Source: Campylobacterales bacterium (lineage in GTDB: Bacteria > Campylobacterota_A > Desulfurellia > JAADFJ01). From it: 8,762 nt of DNA. Positions 1-5,885 of the stretch are shown piece by piece. Under the pieces are notes generated by a model that was not told the DNA's origin, made no database searches, and saw only the letters and a program-made list of their open reading frames with translations. The translations under genes and the position numbers were made by a program. The DNA lies in contig JALWSW010000030.1 of assembly GCA_027080125.1 (NCBI GenBank), forward strand, positions 1-8,762, written 5' to 3'. How positions within the stretch are numbered: position 1 is the first letter of the stretch; every line of letters begins with the position of its first letter.

Positions 1-403
1 GATACCATGCAAACTCGACAGGAAGTTTATGTTTCATAACATTATAGGTCTGGCGAAGATGAAGACAGGAATGAGCCATAACAACCCCGTCAAGATGATT
101 CAGCTTGCCTTTTAAGCCCTGAGCCAGGGTATCTCTTGAAAAAGGACAGAACATCGCAAAAAGGTAGGGCTCAGTCACATCCTGCGGTTCATGAAAGCCC
201 AAAAGCCTTACAGTCAGACAGTTTGCCGCAGTTAAAACCTCCTCAGGTGTATATGTGCATAAGCTGCCTACAACTTTTCCCCCGGTTTTCTCCTTCCACT
301 GCTTTGCATAGCTGTTTCTGTCGTCATACCACTGAAAAAACTGGTCAAAAAGACCATCACCGACTATATCCTCTTTAATATTATGAAGATATCCGTCTCC
401 CAT
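1..403 (-). CDS. Benzoyl-CoA reductase / 2-hydroxyacyl-CoA dehydratase family subunit (BcrC/HgdB-like), 5' part only
   Basis: Read on the minus strand, an open frame runs from ATG at 403 to the window edge, giving 134 residues of a protein usually near 380-450. The start is set by AAGGAGG at 410-416, six bases before the ATG. Residues 42-55 (GKVVG, then CTYTPEE) are the typical beginning of the family's first Fe-S domain. C49 and C86 (in CPFSRD) are likely [4Fe-4S] ligands, and C113 is a further conserved-looking cysteine in AHSCLHLRQ. The HEPQDVTEP stretch at 71-79 and LAQGLKG at 93-99 resemble BcrC/BadD or Bzd-type benzoyl-CoA reductase subunits more than amino-acid-fermentation dehydratases. 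Such subunits pair with a second Fe-S subunit and an ATP-driven activator to reduce or dehydrate CoA thioesters in the cytoplasm of anaerobes. The substrate cannot be decided from this fragment, so no symbol is given. It is divergent from epmA. Confidence 0.85.
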   Translation of the reverse strand, partial: MGDGYLHNIKEDIVGDGLFDQFFQWYDDRNSYAKQWKEKTGGKVVGSLCTYTPEEVLTAANCLTVRLLGFHEPQDVTEPYLFAMFCPFSRDTLAQGLKGKLNHLDGVVMAHSCLHLRQTYNVMKHKLPVEFAWY

Positions 404-409
404 AAGGCG

Positions 410-416
410 CCTCCTT
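410..416 (-). promoter_or_regulatory. Strong ribosome binding site of the BcrC/HgdB-like gene
   Basis: On the minus strand this reads AAGGAGG, a full match to the anti-Shine-Dalgarno core, with six bases before the ATG at 403. It decides the start of the truncated minus-strand gene and contrasts with the Shine-Dalgarno-less starts of epmA, dnaA and gyrB. Confidence 0.85.
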
Positions 417-426
417 ATAAGTCATT

Positions 427-456
427 ATTAAATAGTTTCGTATCAAACTACTTAAT
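427..456. promoter_or_regulatory. Candidate operator: 30-bp near-perfect palindrome in the divergent intergenic region
   Basis: ATTAAATAGTTT (427-438) and AAACTACTTAAT (445-456) are inverted copies that match at 11 of 12 positions around a six-base centre. The element lies 24 bases upstream of the minus-strand start codon (403) and 63 bases upstream of the epmA start (519). Size and symmetry fit a dimeric repressor site. Its minus strand also contains TTGATA (446-441), a possible -35 for the reductase gene, but I found no well-spaced -10. No regulator gene is in the window, so the binding protein is unknown. A small hairpin in RNA is an alternative reading. Confidence 0.5.
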
Positions 457-518
457 TTTTGATTATAACGAGCAAAAATAGGTTGTCAAGAAAAAAATCA
501 GTTGTAATCTATTTTATT

Positions 519-1613
519 ATGAAACAATTGAGAGGAAGGATAATCTGCAAAAATCCGGTTGTGCTGTTTGAGGAGGGTCGTTTTGTAAAACTTGCCGGAG
601 AAATAGACGCCGATACAGGGGATCTGGTAGAAATAACTGTGCAAAAAAATCGTTTAATCAAAAACTCACGGGTGCTTGTCAAATCATCCGGTTCTCTAAA
701 CTCAAACAATCTTGACATTCTTCCTCAAAACTACGCTCTTAGAAAAAAGCAATTCGAACTTATATGGAAGATAAGACAATTTTTTCACAAAAATGGATTC
801 ATCGAGGCGGTAACGGCAATACTAAAAGATGCAATTATCCCAGAGGAGCATATTGAACCTATCAGATCGGAAAACGGGCAATTTTTAGCAGCCAGTCCGG
901 AGTTGTCGCTGAAAAAGCTTCTGATCGGGGGATTTGATAAAATCTTTGAACTTACGCACGCTTTTCGCAATGATAACCCGGGAGCTTTTCATAACAAAGA
1001 GTTTATAATTGCCGAATGGTATCGCGCGTATTGCAAATTGGATGTAATTCAAAACGACTTTATCGAGCTGATAAAATATCTGGCAGAGGGCGATAAAATT
1101 ATATGGCAGGGCAAAAAGATAGAGCTTAAAGCCGAAATTATAAGCTTCGGCGATGCATTCAAAAAAGCCGGTATGGAACTTGAACATCTCAGGGAATATT
1201 TTAGAAGCGGCGAATTTGATAATTACAGCTATTACGAGCTGGCAGATTATGCCTTTGAACGCTATGTTCAGCCTATGTTGGGCAATGGAAACATAACATT
1301 TCTTGTTGATTTTCCGGAATGGAAGTCAGCTTTGGCTGTAGTTGAGAATCATCTGACAAAACGATTTGAGGCATTTATTGAAGGAATTGAGCTTGCAAAC
1401 GCATTTTATGAGTTAAACGACAGAAATGAACAAAAAAAGCGGTTTGCAAGGGAAGAGGCGGCGTTGAAAAAAAGAGGGGTATCAATAAAAGCCGATAAAG
1501 GTTTTATTGATGCGTTGGGCTGGGGAATGCCTGAGGCATCAGGAATTGCAGTAGGAGTTGACAGACTGCTTCTTTTTCTAACTAATCAAACTAAAATAGA
1601 AAAACTGTTATAA
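519..1613 (+). CDS. epmA: EF-P (R)-beta-lysine ligase EpmA (GenX/PoxA), divergent, with N-terminal extension
   Basis: This is a 364-residue class II lysyl-tRNA-synthetase paralogue. The family lacks the tRNA anticodon domain and attaches (R)-beta-lysine to a conserved lysine of elongation factor P. Recognisable blocks are ASPEL (125-129, including the Ser that faces the substrate in EpmA), motif 2 FRND...HNKEF...EWYR (149-169), GIELANAFYEL (289-299) and motif 3 GIAVGVDRL (342-350). Ala344 occupies the position where EpmA has Ala and LysRS has Gly. Oddities are a beta-rich module of about 65 residues before the catalytic core (E. coli EpmA is about 325 residues), Ala100 where motif 1 normally has proline, and Asp152 in place of the motif 2 Glu. 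ATG 519 is chosen because family-like sequence begins there, although it has no Shine-Dalgarno; the frame stays open back to a TTG at 459. No efp or epmB is in the window. Confidence 0.9.
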   Translation: MKQLRGRIICKNPVVLFEEGRFVKLAGEIDADTGDLVEITVQKNRLIKNSRVLVKSSGSLNSNNLDILPQNYALRKKQFELIWKIRQFFHKNGFIEAVTAILKDAIIPEEHIEPIRSENGQFLAASPELSLKKLLIGGFDKIFELTHAFRNDNPGAFHNKEFIIAEWYRAYCKLDVIQNDFIELIKYLAEGDKIIWQGKKIELKAEIISFGDAFKKAGMELEHLREYFRSGEFDNYSYYELADYAFERYVQPMLGNGNITFLVDFPEWKSALAVVENHLTKRFEAFIEGIELANAFYELNDRNEQKKRFAREEAALKKRGVSIKADKGFIDALGWGMPEASGIAVGVDRLLLFLTNQTKIEKLL

Positions 1614-1646
1614 AAACCAATGGTTTGATTTTCAATTTAATGATGT

Positions 1647-1652
1647 TAAAAT
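1647..1652 (+). promoter_or_regulatory. Possible promoter -10 for the zinc-ribbon gene and importer operon
   Basis: TAAAAT (5/6 to the sigma70 -10) lies 16 bases after TTGATT at 1625-1630 (4/6 to the -35). Initiation about seven bases downstream would leave only a few untranslated bases before the ATG at 1663, which has no clear Shine-Dalgarno. In AT-rich DNA such matches occur by chance, and read-through from epmA is an alternative. Confidence 0.3.
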
Positions 1653-1662
1653 TGAGTTTATC

Positions 1663-1839
1663 ATGGCAAAATACAAAGAGAAAAAAATTGCGGAAAAGGA
1701 AGAGCTTATCGAAACGATATGTCCTATGTGCAGGTTTACGAAAATCATAAGCTTTCCAAAGGAAAAACTTCCTATCTGCCCGAAATGCGGCAGTAAAATG
1801 GCAATAAAAGAACTTTTAGACGAAGGTAAATCATATTAA
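1663..1839 (+). CDS. Small zinc-ribbon protein, 58 residues, function unknown
   Basis: This short frame (ATG to TAA) encodes a 58-residue protein. It has a charged lysine/glutamate-rich start, then CPMC (C20, C23) and CPKC (C39, C42) separated by 15 residues, and a short polar tail ending LLDEGKSY. Two CxxC knuckles at this spacing are typical of a zinc ribbon, so one zinc ion bound by four cysteines is predicted. There is no signal peptide or membrane segment, so it should be cytoplasmic. It sits 49 bases after epmA and 16 bases before the binding-protein gene, so it could be transcribed with either. I do not recognise a named family, and nothing ties it functionally to transport or to EF-P modification. 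The intact frame and the ordered cysteines argue that it is a real gene. The start lacks a good ribosome binding site. Confidence 0.8.
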   Translation: MAKYKEKKIAEKEELIETICPMCRFTKIISFPKEKLPICPKCGSKMAIKELLDEGKSY

Positions 1840-1846
1840 TTTATTT

Positions 1847-1853
1847 GGAGGAG
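1847..1853 (+). promoter_or_regulatory. Ribosome binding site of the binding-protein gene
   Basis: GGAGGAG lies just before the ATG at 1856, with GGAGG four bases from the start codon. It fixes the start of the periplasmic binding protein and is among the strongest ribosome binding sites in the window, as expected for the most highly made component of an importer. Confidence 0.85.
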
Positions 1854-1855
1854 CG

Positions 1856-2668
1856 ATGAAGAGATTTTTTCTTTTTTTAATCGGAGCTATATTTGTGAGC
1901 TCGGTTGCAAATGCGGCAGATATCGGATTGTGGAGACATTCAACACTCAACCAGATTCTCAAAAGAGGTGTTTTGAGGGTAGGACTTGAAGCAGGCTATA
2001 TGCCCTTTGAGATGAGAAGCAAATCAGGTGAGATTATCGGCTTTGATGTTGATATAGCAAAACTTATGGCAAAAAGCATGGGTGTAAAACTCAAACTTGT
2101 CAACACCGCATGGGATGGCATAATTCCTGCTCTGATAACCGACAAGTTTGACATCATCATGAGCGGAATGACAATAACGCAAAAAAGAAACCTGAAGATA
2201 AATTTTGCCAATCCGTATATTGTGGTGGGACAAGCAATATTGATAAGAAAGAGCCTTACAGGCAAAGTAAAAAGCTATAAAGACCTGAACAACCCTAAAT
2301 ATACAATAGTTACCAAACTTGGTGTCACAGGCGAGTTTGCTACAAAAAAATATATGCCACGGGCAAAACTCAAAACATTCGAAACCGAACCTGAGGCAGC
2401 AATGGAGGTTATAAACGGGCGAGCTGACGCTTTTGTTTACGACCAGCCCTACTGCGCCGTGTTTTACGCAAAAAAAGGCATTGGTAAACTTACCTTTCTT
2501 GATAAACCGTTCACATACGAACCGCTTGCATGGGGCATAAAAAAGGGAGATCCTGATTTCCTCAACTGGCTCAACAACTTTTTAAGACAGATAAAACATG
2601 ACGGAGCGTATAAAAAAATATACAAAAAATGGTTCTTGAGCAACAGATGGTTGAAAGAGGTGCAATAG
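1856..2668 (+). CDS. Polar amino acid ABC transporter, periplasmic substrate-binding protein
   Basis: This 270-residue solute-binding protein belongs to the family of HisJ, GlnH and ArtJ (SBP_bac_3). A Sec signal peptide covers residues 1-20 (KR, a hydrophobic run, then ANA before AD). No lipobox cysteine is present, so it should be soluble in the periplasm. The mature part starts with LRVGLEAGYMPFE (40-52), followed by GFDVDIAK (62-69) and SGMTITQKR (103-111). R111 matches the arginine that grips the ligand's alpha-carboxylate, and D196 matches the acidic residue that binds the alpha-amino group. GVTGE (156-160) replaces the more usual GTTGE. The C-terminus, with DGAYKKIYKKWF (249-260), is typical. 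It delivers a polar amino acid to the permease encoded 20 bases downstream. The exact amino acid cannot be read from the sequence. Confidence 0.93.
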   Translation: MKRFFLFLIGAIFVSSVANAADIGLWRHSTLNQILKRGVLRVGLEAGYMPFEMRSKSGEIIGFDVDIAKLMAKSMGVKLKLVNTAWDGIIPALITDKFDIIMSGMTITQKRNLKINFANPYIVVGQAILIRKSLTGKVKSYKDLNNPKYTIVTKLGVTGEFATKKYMPRAKLKTFETEPEAAMEVINGRADAFVYDQPYCAVFYAKKGIGKLTFLDKPFTYEPLAWGIKKGDPDFLNWLNNFLRQIKHDGAYKKIYKKWFLSNRWLKEVQ

Positions 2669-2688
2669 CGGCTTGTTAGATCGTTATT

Positions 2689-3630
2689 ATGAATAGATAC
2701 ACAAAGACAGGATGGAATCTTGCGTATGTGGCTGTTGTTATAGGAATTGGCTATTTTATTTTCATCTCAAGCTCTAAGGTTAACTATATATGGAGATGGA
2801 AGGCAATTCCATCCTACATAGTCTATAAAAGCCATGATGCTGTAAATTCTCCTTTCAACGGCTTTGTAGAAGGATATAAAAACGGAAAGCTGATTGTCAA
2901 ATCGCTTAATGGAAAAATAAAGCGGTTTAAGATTGAAAAACCTGAGGTCAAAAAGGGAGATGTTGTTGATCAGGGAGATGAACTGGGATACAACATCTCC
3001 AGCAAAGCAGGACCATTGTTAGTTGGTCTTTATACTACGCTTAAAATTTCGGTTATAGCAATCTTTTTTGCAATTATTATAGGAATAATTACCGGACTGA
3101 TGCGGATATCAAAAAATCCGCTGCTCAAAAATCTTGCCGTAACCTATATCGAGCTCATAAGAGGCACTCCTCTTCTTGTTCAGATATTTATCTTTTATTT
3201 TTTTATCGGCACCGTTTTTAATCTCGACAGAGCAGTATCAGGGATTGGAGCTTTGGCGGTTTTTGAGGGTGCGTATATTGCCGAAATTGTTCGCGCGGGT
3301 ATTCAGTCGATAGGAAAAGGGCAAACCGAAGCCGCTCTTTCGATAGGAATGAACTATTTTCAGCTTATGAGATATATTATTATGCCTCAGGCAATAAAGC
3401 GAACAATGCCGGCGATGGCAGGGCAGTTTATATCCCTGATAAAAGACTCATCGCTTGTCTCGGTTATCTCAATTACCGATCTTACAAAAGCCGGAAGAGA
3501 GATCGTAACCTCAACATTCAGTCCGTTTGAAATCTGGTTTACCGTAGCCGCGATGTATCTGGCGCTTACATATTCGCTGTCGTTTCTGACTCAAATACTT
3601 GAAAGAAGGATGGCAAAAAGTGACAGATAA
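2689..3630 (+). CDS. Polar amino acid ABC transporter permease with extra periplasmic domain
   Basis: This 313-residue inner-membrane subunit is of the HisM/GlnP type. Residues 10-28 form an N-terminal membrane helix. The core runs from about 110 to 305 and includes LYTTLKIS (114-121), IELIRGTPLLVQ (154-165) and the ATPase-contacting EAA loop (EAALSIGMN at 214-222 through MPQAIKR at 232-238), with KDSSLVS at 252-258. Between helix 1 and the core lie about 80 residues. They open with the family's WRWKAIPSY (35-43) but then carry a glycine-rich beta segment ending VKKGDVVDQGDELGY (87-101), which resembles a lipoyl/barrel-sandwich fold and should face the periplasm. Usual members run about 220-250 residues. 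ATG 2689 has no Shine-Dalgarno; coupling to the upstream gene, 20 bases away, is likely. It probably acts as a homodimer, since only one permease gene is present. Confidence 0.92.
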   Translation: MNRYTKTGWNLAYVAVVIGIGYFIFISSSKVNYIWRWKAIPSYIVYKSHDAVNSPFNGFVEGYKNGKLIVKSLNGKIKRFKIEKPEVKKGDVVDQGDELGYNISSKAGPLLVGLYTTLKISVIAIFFAIIIGIITGLMRISKNPLLKNLAVTYIELIRGTPLLVQIFIFYFFIGTVFNLDRAVSGIGALAVFEGAYIAEIVRAGIQSIGKGQTEAALSIGMNYFQLMRYIIMPQAIKRTMPAMAGQFISLIKDSSLVSVISITDLTKAGREIVTSTFSPFEIWFTVAAMYLALTYSLSFLTQILERRMAKSDR

Positions 3631-4363
3631 AGATTATGTTGTAAAAACAGTCGATGTTCATAAAACATATCCGAACGGAATTAAGGCATTAAACGGTGTC
3701 TCGTTAAATGTAATCTATGGCGAAGTGCTGGTTATCATAGGGGCATCAGGCTCGGGAAAAAGCACATTTTTGCGAACGCTTAACCGTCTGGAGGAAATAG
3801 ATTCGGGTTCTATCGAGGTTTTAGGCACCGATATTAACTGCAAAGGCTCAAAACTTACAAAACTGAGGGCTGAAATCGGAATGGTTTTTCAGCATTTCAA
3901 TCTGTTTCCGCATCTGAGCGTTATGGAAAATATCACAATAGGGCAGATTAAGGTAAAAAAAATCGACAAACAGACCGCCATTGAAACGGCTAACGATTTG
4001 TTGAAGAAAGTAGGAATCTACGACAAAGCTGCTGCGTATCCTGAACAACTCTCAGGCGGGCAGCAACAACGCGTTGCAATTGCAAGAGCGCTTGCAATGA
4101 AACCAAAACTGATGCTTTTCGACGAGGTAACCAGCGCGCTTGATCCTGAAATGGTAGGAGAGGTACTGGATGTTATGGAAAAGGTGGCAAAAGAGGGTAT
4201 GACTATGGTTGTGGTAACGCATGAAATGGACTTTGCAAAAAAGGCAGCAGACAGAATTGCCTTTATGGACAAAGGCAGAATAACCGAAATAGCAACACCT
4301 GAGGAAATATTGACAAACGAAAACAACAGCCATTTAAGACAATTTCTAAATAAAATACACTAA
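3620..4363 (+). CDS. Polar amino acid ABC transporter ATP-binding protein (GlnQ/HisP type)
   Basis: This is a 247-residue ATPase with all expected motifs: Walker A GASGSGKST (41-49), Q-loop Q91, signature LSGGQQQR (144-151), Walker B LMLFDE (164-169) and H-loop His201 in VVTHEM. V170 after the catalytic Glu169, where proline is more common, is a known variant in this family. I chose GTG 3620 as the start because AAGGA at 3606-3610 lies nine bases upstream and the family-like sequence begins straight after. The longer frame from TTG 3599 adds seven residues and has no ribosome binding site. The gene overlaps the permease's 3' end by 11 bases, a sign of translational coupling. It powers import by hydrolysing ATP on the cytoplasmic face and completes the three-gene transporter. 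Confidence 0.93.
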   Translation: MTDKDYVVKTVDVHKTYPNGIKALNGVSLNVIYGEVLVIIGASGSGKSTFLRTLNRLEEIDSGSIEVLGTDINCKGSKLTKLRAEIGMVFQHFNLFPHLSVMENITIGQIKVKKIDKQTAIETANDLLKKVGIYDKAAAYPEQLSGGQQQRVAIARALAMKPKLMLFDEVTSALDPEMVGEVLDVMEKVAKEGMTMVVVTHEMDFAKKAADRIAFMDKGRITEIATPEEILTNENNSHLRQFLNKIH

Positions 4364-4390
4364 ACATAAAACGATTTAAATTTTGCAAGG

Positions 4391-4418
4391 TTTACAAAGC
4401 GGATTTTTTTAATATTAT
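4391..4418 (+). promoter_or_regulatory. Candidate sigma70-like promoter for dnaA
   Basis: TTTACA (4391-4396, 5/6 to the -35) and TATTAT (4413-4418, 5/6 to the -10) are 16 bases apart. The expected start of transcription, about seven bases further on, falls at or next to the dnaA ATG (4426), and no Shine-Dalgarno precedes that ATG. A leaderless dnaA message is therefore possible. AT-richness makes chance matches likely, so confidence is limited. Confidence 0.4.
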
Positions 4419-4425
4419 CAATCTT

Positions 4426-5736
4426 ATGAATGGTTTGTTGGACGGATATATTAAAGAAGCACTTGAAAAGAAAATAGACAACAAAGATGATTATGATATA
4501 TGGATCAAGCCTTTAAAATTTAGCTCAAAACAAAACAAACTTATAATATCGGTACCAAACAGATTTTTCAAAGACTGGATACAAAATAACTACATAAAAA
4601 GGATTTCAGCCATTCTCAAGCAAAAATTCCCAGAAATTACCAACGTTGAATTTTTGATAAAGGAATCAAGACAGACAATCAAAAATAAAAATGCGAAAGA
4701 TGAGCAAATATATCAAAATAGACCGAGGCTTAACAGCAAATATACTTTTGAAAACTTTATAACCGGCGATTCCAATCGATTTGCATCAGCTGCAGCAATT
4801 GCGGTGGCTACAAATCCCGGAACCGCTTATAACCCTTTTTATATATACGGAGGGGTCGGGCTTGGAAAAACACATCTTCTTCAAGCTATCGGACACAGAG
4901 TGGCTGAGAACAAAAAAAGGAAAATTCATTATATTTCTTCGGAGCAGTTTACAAATGAACTTATTGACGCAATAAGAAGAAAAGCGAATGAAAGATTTAG
5001 AGAGTATTACAGAAATCTGGATCTGATTTTAATAGACGACATACAATTTATAGCAGGTAAGCATGGTACTCAGGAGGAGTTTTTTAATACATTTAACGCA
5101 CTTTATCAATCGGAAAAACAGATTGTTATAACAAGTGACAAACTTCCAAAAGATATAGACAATATCGAAGAAAGATTAAGATCAAGATTTCAATGGGGAT
5201 TGGTTGCCGAAATTGAACCTCCCGATTATGAAACGCGTGTTGCCATTATAAACAAAAAGGCAAAAATCAACAATATAAATATTAATGATGAGGTTGCTCA
5301 TTTTTTAGCATCAAGCATTACATCAAATGTCAGAGAGATAGAGGGCGCCCTAACAAGAATCGGTGCATTTTCATCGCTAATGAATGTTGAGATAACATTG
5401 GATTTTGCAAAACAGATTCTAAGCAGCATCCTCTTAGAAAAAAGGCGACAGATAACGGTTGAAAATATTCAAAAAGCGGTAGCCGAGCATTTTAACATCA
5501 CGGTTTCAAAAATGCTTTCAAAAAGAAGAGAAAAGGAGATATTAAAACCAAGACAGATAGCTATTTATATAGTTAGAAAACTCACCGGTAAATCATATCC
5601 GGAAATCTGCAGGCATTTTGGAATGAAATCGCATGCATCCGTTATAAACGCAATAAAAACAATAGAATCTGATATAAGTAAAAACAAAATATTATCAGAT
5701 GAAATTACAATCATCCACAGAAAGATATCCAACTGA
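4426..5736 (+). CDS. dnaA: Chromosomal replication initiator protein DnaA
   Basis: This 436-residue protein has all four DnaA domains. Residues 1-80 form the N-terminal helicase/partner-binding domain and 81-103 a short variable linker. The AAA+ domain follows, with YTFENFITG (106-114), Walker A GGVGLGKTH (142-150), Walker B LILIDDIQF (200-208) and the arginine-bearing ERLRSRFQWGL (249-259). Domain IV (about 340-436) binds DNA. Arg376 in KPRQIA matches the minor-groove arginine of E. coli (R399). The recognition helix reads KSHASV (401-406) where most DnaA proteins have RDHTTV: His is kept, but the Asp and first Thr are replaced by Ser and Ala. DnaA-ATP melts oriC and loads the helicase. The length is slightly below the common 440-470 because the linker is short. 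ATG 4426 has no Shine-Dalgarno. The gene is followed by a candidate origin and dnaN. Confidence 0.98.
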   Translation: MNGLLDGYIKEALEKKIDNKDDYDIWIKPLKFSSKQNKLIISVPNRFFKDWIQNNYIKRISAILKQKFPEITNVEFLIKESRQTIKNKNAKDEQIYQNRPRLNSKYTFENFITGDSNRFASAAAIAVATNPGTAYNPFYIYGGVGLGKTHLLQAIGHRVAENKKRKIHYISSEQFTNELIDAIRRKANERFREYYRNLDLILIDDIQFIAGKHGTQEEFFNTFNALYQSEKQIVITSDKLPKDIDNIEERLRSRFQWGLVAEIEPPDYETRVAIINKKAKINNININDEVAHFLASSITSNVREIEGALTRIGAFSSLMNVEITLDFAKQILSSILLEKRRQITVENIQKAVAEHFNITVSKMLSKRREKEILKPRQIAIYIVRKLTGKSYPEICRHFGMKSHASVINAIKTIESDISKNKILSDEITIIHRKISN

Positions 5737-5783
5737 AATCTGTTGATAACCTGTTAATAATTATCATCTTTTCAACAGATTTC
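5735..5783. repeat. Perfect 12-bp inverted repeat overlapping the dnaA stop codon, part of candidate oriC
   Basis: GAAATCTGTTGA (5735-5746) and TCAACAGATTTC (5772-5783) are exact inverted copies separated by 25 bases. The left arm begins inside the dnaA stop codon (5734-5736). Each arm contains part of a DnaA-box-like element, so the pair may place two DnaA sites head to head. A transcription terminator is an alternative, but the stem has only four G/C pairs, the loop is long and no T-run follows directly. Confidence 0.7.
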
Positions 5784-5885
5784 ATTCGTTAAAGTTTTTT
5801 ATAGCAGACAAAATATAAAAAATGAAAAAATTTTAAACACAATAAGATTTAAAACGGAAGACAATCTGTTTTGATAACTGACAAT

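Noticed and set aside
136..378. 80-residue plus-strand open frame near the left edge
   Set aside because: It lies antisense to the BcrC/HgdB-like gene, whose minus-strand frame has clear family motifs and a strong ribosome binding site. The plus-strand translation has no recognisable features.
1615..1627. Small hairpin AAACC-AAT-GGTTT just after the epmA stop as a terminator
   Set aside because: The stem is five pairs with a three-base loop and is followed only by GATTTT. It is too weak to call a terminator.
1632..1655. Seven-base inverted repeat (TCAATTT / AAATTGA) before the zinc-ribbon gene
   Set aside because: Short AT-only arms with a ten-base loop are expected by chance at this composition.
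4381..4410. Terminator after the ATPase gene ending in a run of seven T
   Set aside because: The T-run at 4404-4410 is real, but only about four pairs (TTTG/CAAA) can form before it.
5801..5809. DnaA-trio-like TAGCAG beside the AT-rich block
   Set aside because: Only one or two trio units, not adjacent to a box at the usual short distance.
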